Shown: piece by piece, positions 55,438 to 60,237 of the stretch
How positions within the stretch are numbered: the stretch's first letter is position 1
Layout: each line of letters starts with the position of its first letter
From: Folioceros fuciformis
Lineage: Eukaryota; Anthocerotophyta; Anthocerotopsida; Anthocerotales
Direction: 5' to 3'
Length of the DNA: 60,237 nt
NCBI GenBank assembly: GCA_049999805.1
Contig: JBNGIO010006336.1
Coordinates: 86,110 to 146,346, forward strand
Made by a program: the position numbers and the translations under genes
Notes under the pieces: model-generated
Told to the model about the DNA's origin: nothing
What the model saw: the letters and a program-made list of their open reading frames with translations, nothing else
The model's database searches: none

Positions 55438-57417
55438 GGCTTCCACAGGTGAGAGGCTTGGAGGACCAATTCAGTGATCGACCACCGAGTGCTCAGCCCG
55501 GGATAACTGAGGAGACGACCACAGACCAATGTGGGCATGCCAGAAACATGCAGATGCTTGCAGGTCGTGGAGCTCTATGGGTCCATTATATACAAGTCTC
55601 TTGGTGACGTTAATGGTACCTACCAACTGACCGCGGACCGGGACATCCACCGACTTGCTTTGGATCACTTCAGGACATGTGCTGCCGGGTACTTTGCACT
55701 TACTAGCTCTCTTGGCTCTCAACATAAAGCTGCTGCGCGGAGACAGTCTGTCATGCTGCACTTGCCTTTGCACCAGCTTATTTAACAACATGGGTGTCGT
55801 CGTTCTGATTGCATGCAGTACACGGAAGTGGGCTATTCACGTGAAGCTCCCGCTACCGGTATGGCCTAGACCTGACTTTGGTGGACCTGGAGCTGCCTCA
55901 TACCAAACTGGTGTGCAACCAGGCCGATGGATCTCTCTGCAGTCTGCTGCTGTCAATTCTGCTCTCTCAGATCAGTACTCTGTACTCAGGGCGTCATGAA
56001 GTGGCGGAAATATGTTTACTCATGCACTCATGGTCACGAGGCACATGGTCACATGCCTCATAAAGTAGTGTTTACCGACGGTCTGGTATACATGAGCTGG
56101 GAGAAACATTGCACCAGTGGGAACCACAACTTCCATGATTTTCCTATTCCTGTGTTTTGTGGCACCCAATGCTTCACAACAAGGTTGTGCTCGAGGGTTA
56201 TGAAACAGGCGAACAGGAATGTTGTCTCGACAAGGTGTGATTGGGATGTTACGATGAAGGATATTCGATATCCATAAACCTATTGAGTGGAAGTGATGTT
56301 ATTGTCTAGATCACAAGTGTTGCTCTGAAGACTGAGATGCTCGCAGCACCACAGCCCAGCACAGGGCTGGCTATCTTCCCCTACTTCAGAATATTCTCTC
56401 AACAGTAGCGGCCAGTGTGCTTTGCCTTGGTATGCATTCCCTCTTCCCTGCAAGGACAGCCCGAAAGAAAGCTCAGACCATGAAGCAACGTGGCTGGATT
56501 CCGATGGTCGAGCAATGTGGAGTACTCTTGTCGTTGGCTGCATTAGTGCCCTTATCTTCCACGGTGCATAGAGTTGGCCCGGCAGGAAGAGTGACCTATT
56601 TGAACATGGAGTACAGAAACAAAACCATCACTTTGGATGTTGCCGATTACCTGTATTGCATACCAAAGAGAACAGACTTGGATAGACAACGGCTATGTTG
56701 CCGCAAGTGCATTGGAAGGGAGCATGGACCAAGCTCAAGTGAAAAAGCATCTCAATGGGGAATGTCACAAAGTGCAATGCTTCAATGTTGGATAAATGGA
56801 GCGAGAGAATGTCACAAAGTGCAATGCTTCAATGTTGGATAAATGGAGCGAGAGATGTACTGAGCCAAGATGAAATCGCAGCTAGAGGATGGACTAAGCC
56901 CCAGCGAAACTAGGAATGTCACAAGTGTGGAACGCTGCAATGTTCATTTAAGCCAGAAGCCCTAACTCCAGCTCACTCCCTCGAGCCTGAACTGAGTGGA
57001 CTTCGGAAGTAAGGAATCTCGGACCAGGGTAGAGCTCGAAGTAGGCACACCATGATAGATGACCCGATGAAGGACCCTAGGTTTACGTAATGTTTATATG
57101 GCATACTAATGCTATATATGTTGGTCTCCATGGGTACGGTTACCTAACGGTATGTAAGAAACCTCGGAAGCGCGCGGTTCGCAAACCATTCGTTTAGGAT
57201 TCATAAATGAGTTGTAGTGAGTCTCCATGCTGAAAGATCGAAATCTCCCTCACGACAGCCTGCTGGTCGATCTGCGGGAGACCGCCCTCTCGTGACATCA
57301 TTGAGCTCTGTTTTCTCGATGGGCTTGTCTGAACTGAACGTCGATTGAGATCTGTAGATTCGTCATCGGCGAGACCCTCGACTGCTGCCGCTGTTGTTGG
57401 CTGTGTGCTTGGCTTGG
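55438..57417. other. Intergenic between SCCPDH and NOP9 genes
   Basis: Nearly 2 kb of divergent promoter sequence. It contains a perfect 47-bp tandem duplication (56761-56854). Open frames such as 56417-56842 have no recognised motif, and that one overlaps the duplication. Confidence 0.5.
56761..56854. repeat. Perfect 47-bp tandem duplication
   Basis: The units 56761-56807 and 56808-56854 are identical (each starts AATGTCACAAAGTGC and ends GGAGCGAGAG). A degenerate partial copy (GGAATGTCACAAGTGTGGAA) follows near 56913. Confidence 0.92.
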
Positions 57418-60237
57418 ATGATGAAGACCCAGAGGGGCGGGCAGACGGGGAGAGGAATGGGTGGCGCTCGGGGGGAGCGGCATGGTAGAGGCCAACATCG
57501 GAGCAGAGGGAGTAGTGGGTCTGGGGGAAGGGGGTATCAGGCAAGCAGGCGAATTCTCAACGCTGACGATGATTCGACGTCCTTCACCTTCTCCGAAAAC
57601 CTTCCTCGAAAGTAAGCGGCGCTCGAAGCTGTTCCCGCTTTTGCTCTGAGCTGAAATTGTGAGAGTCTAGTCTAATTTGAGTGCCATGGGTGTCCTCACA
57701 CCTTTCTCTGTGACTTGTTTTCGTTTTCTACTTTTGCACCAGTGTTCCTGTGGACCAAGAAACCAAGCAATATTTTGTGCAGTTATCTCTCCTGATTCAA
57801 GACGGGGGCTCTGTTGAAGATTCTGAGGATAGAGCACTTCTGACGGCGAATGCCTTAGGGGAAGCTAGTGGGAAGGAGCAACAGCTGGCCTGTGATGTCA
57901 CCTGCAGTCGAGTGCTGGAGAATCTTCTGGCTGCTGCTGATTTGGAACATGTGTTGGTCTTCCTTCGGGGCTGCAGCCCTAGTTTCGCGTCCATCTCCAT
58001 ACATTTTGCCGGCTCGCATGTGGCGGACGCAGTTTTGGGAGCTCTTTCCCGCATGGTGCGGGATGGTAGCATGTCTCGCGAAGGCCTCGGGGCTGTCGAA
58101 TCTGCCCTTGGACCTGTGTGTAAGGTATAAGTCTTTTCCTAACGTTATCGTATCCGCGTACCCAAGTCTCACATGCTGCTACTGCTGTGTACTTAATTCA
58201 ACGATGTTGTGTGTCGTTCAGGTGATCGACGGAGCTTTACTAGATGTGATATGCAGCAGATATGGATCACATGTGTATCGCAACCTCCTGGCATTATGCA
58301 GTGGAGTTGCACTTGAAGCTGCCATTCAGGGCGCAGCAGTGGTTTCGGAAAAGCTTGAATCTAGACTTGTTCAGGCATACAACGCTGCGGTGGCGCCTCC
58401 GAAGTATGTGTTCCCGAAGTTGATTCGTTCCCTGGTTGATGGGATCTTGGGGCTGGCAACTGCGGATATCAAGAGGCTTCTTGCTGACTCTGCTGCTGTG
58501 CCTGTTTTACAGGTGCGTGGCGAGTCCATGTTCTTTGTAATTGCTACCTTCAACCGAGCAATACTTCTGTTATTTTCATACTTGTTTCATCCGGTTGCAG
58601 GCTGTGCTGAAGGTACTGGATGGAGATAGTTCTGCTATCACCCGGATAGTGTCAATGCTCTTAGATAGCGGTCTGGAAAACGTTGGTCGTGACGGAAGGG
58701 TGCTAGAGGCTGCGTCTGTTCCCACAGTCTTGGAAAGCATGAAAGGTTTCTATAGCAGCCATTTATTTGAGGTGATTGTTGCTCATTGTCTAGTGAATTT
58801 TGTCTCTTGAACTAATATTGTGGGAGCAGTTATATTTTACTTATAGCTCGTTGTGTGTTTTCTATAGACTATGCTGCAAGTGGTGCCAGACTCTTTGTTT
58901 CTTGAAATGTTTGCGAGGTTCTTTAGGCAGCATCTTCTAGAGCTTTCACTCCACAAGTCTGCAAACTTCGTCGTTCAATCTTTGATTTCTTCTGCCCGGA
59001 ATAAGGACCAGGTGCGGTCAACAGTTTTGCTTGCAAATGTCCCCATCTTTGAATGTTGTTCTGCCTCAACGGCACTTACCTGGACCCGATATTGTAGGTC
59101 AACGCCATAGTTGAGGAGCTCCAGGGAGACTTTTTGGATCTAATCAAGGAAAAAAGAGCTGGTGTACTAGCTGTGCTTATCGCTGCATGTGATCGGTTTC
59201 GCACTCGCCGGCATGAGGTGTGGTCTGCACTTGCAAGTCTCATGTTGCTTGGCCAACCCGGTGATAACTCACTGAAGTGCTCACCGTCAAGTCCATCTCC
59301 TCTTTCCACAGGTTTGCAGAATCCTGGTGCATGCTGTTGCTGGGGAAACGAGTGATCCCACTGGTTTGGTGCCACGCTTTCTACGTTTGGAACGCATCTG
59401 TAGCCCGACGGACAATCATTCAGCTCCTGGAGCAAAGGGCTCCGTGATTGGGAGTACGATACTTCAGAAGATTTTTGGGTTTCCTCAGGTGAGATTGTAA
59501 CTGCGATTGAGTTCTGTCTGTGGAACCTGACAACTTTTGACGCCAACCGCATGTCCTCGCTTTGAACTGAATTTTGGTGCTCTTGGATCTTGTGCTCTCT
59601 GGGCCTGCTATCTTACATGAGCCGATTCCATCTAATATTTGACTGTGCAGGAACACTGTCAACCCTTCTTAAAAAGCATGCTGGCCATGACAGCTGCTGA
59701 TGCTGTTGACATGGTGAAGGACAGGCTTGGTTCTCATGTGATCGAGGCTTTCCTAGAGTCGTTTGCACCCGCAAAACAAAAACATCGTTTTATTGCAAAG
59801 TGGGCCCCCGACCTCCGGATTTCAATGGCTTCAAAGTTGTAGGCTGCTCAAAGTTTCCATGGCCATTGAGGTGTGTGTTAGCTCATTCGTGAATGTTCTC
59901 GCAGGTTCAAAGGGCAGTTTGCAGACCTGGCTTTGCTAGGAGCTTCCTCCTACGCCATTCTGAAATGTTTTGACAAAGCAGACATCAAGCTGAAGGAAGC
60001 AATAGTAACGGAATTGGCTCGAGTGCAGGCTGGGCTGTCAAAGACCAAGCGTGGGCCATATCTACTTAAGAGAATGGACGTTGCGATGTGGGTATTTGAG
60101 ATAAAAATAACCTCCTCGCTGATGCGTTGGCTCGTTGTGCTTTATCTGCTACATTTCTCCAGCTCTGGTTTCTTGGGTTATGAGTTTGTTGTCTGATCCT
60201 CGATGCTGCTTTGTGGTGGAGAAGATATTCCAGAGCT
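57418..60237 (+). CDS. NOP9/APUM23-like pumilio-repeat nucleolar protein, 3' partial
   Basis: Exons 57418-57611, 57743-58124, 58222-58512, 58601-58771, 58868-59011, 59098-59217, 59312-59488, 59651-59838 and 59905-60091 join in frame to 618 residues; the 3' end lies beyond the window. The N-terminus is Arg/Gly-rich (RGERHGRGQHRSRG), usual for rRNA-binding nucleolar proteins. Then DQETKQYFVQLSLLI, TCSRVLENLLAAADLEHV, IHFAGSHVADAVLGAL, CSRYGSHVYRNLLALCSG and KHGPFLLKRMD-like (TKRGPYLLKRMDVAM) are degenerate pumilio repeats of the Nop9 type. Nop9/APUM23 binds the 18S pre-rRNA region and is needed for pre-rRNA processing. The ATG at 57418 is followed by a second ATG directly after. The donor at 60092 (GTATTT) was preferred over GTGGGT at 60088. 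Confidence 0.85.

Noticed and set aside
1-60237. tRNA, rRNA or CRISPR features
   Set aside because: No cloverleaf with plant tRNA A/B boxes, no rRNA-like block and no spaced direct repeats were recognised by eye; a tRNAscan or Infernal run would be decisive.

Overview
The window is nuclear DNA of a seedless land plant: genes with many short GT-AG introns (about 47-240 bp), plant-only families (TRM/LONGIFOLIA, NPF transporter, SEC24 with a zinc finger, APUM23/NOP9), GC content near one half by eye, two 100-N scaffold gaps, and five large, nearly intron-free organellar PPR editing-factor genes in 60 kb. Four of the five carry the DYW:KP variant of the DYW deaminase domain (the PG box reads KKPA, and the last residues are DHY, GRP, DHL and DRH instead of DYW). 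This class is known from hornworts, ferns and some lycophytes, lineages that also perform U-to-C RNA editing. Combined with the compact gene structure, the best inference is a hornwort (Anthoceros-like). No species call is possible from sequence alone.

Layout. 1-4690 (+): 3' part of a TRM/LONGIFOLIA-type microtubule-array protein. 4875-7290 (-): PPR-DYW:KP (end DHY). 8402-10216 (+): ANTH clathrin adaptor. 10922-12723 (-): ATG3, the ATG8-conjugating E2 enzyme, nine exons. 13511-14301 (+): EB1-like gene with the EB1 homology region but no visible CH domain. 14465-15370 (-): ribosomal protein uS3/RPS3 with a telo-box upstream. 15.4-20.9 kb: gene-poor, rich in simple repeats, one gap. 20948-23760 (+): NPF/PTR transporter. 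25470-26159 (-): small, probably mitochondrial ARM-fold protein. 26.2-28.1 kb: no recognised gene. 28130-32660 (-): SEC24, twelve exons. 33380-37489 (-): giant PPR-DYW:KP (1,369 aa, end GRP) with an N-terminal PDF motif like that of OSB single-stranded-DNA-binding proteins. 38693-40086 (+): KDPG aldolase in nine small exons. 40195-40669 (-): TMEM230/DUF872. 40751-44378 and about 44959-48264 (+): tandem PPR-DYW:KP pair (ends DHL and DRH). 48717-50332 (+): JmjC ribosomal oxygenase (NO66/MINA53 type). 50673-53879 (+): PDF-PPR protein with a PG/WW box but no deaminase core. 54017-55437 (-): saccharopine-dehydrogenase-like oxidoreductase. 57418 to window end (+): NOP9/APUM23 pumilio-type protein, truncated by the window edge.

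How it fits together. Most genes are unlinked housekeeping genes (secretion, endocytosis, autophagy, ribosome biogenesis). The theme of the window is the PPR set: candidate sequence-specific RNA editing factors, four with the reverse-editing-associated deaminase variant and two with a nucleic-acid-binding PDF module fused in front. Exon boundaries were derived by hand from splice signals, reading phase and protein similarity. For every gene where a complete set of exons could be assembled, the summed exon length is a multiple of three. Starts are uncertain where stated.
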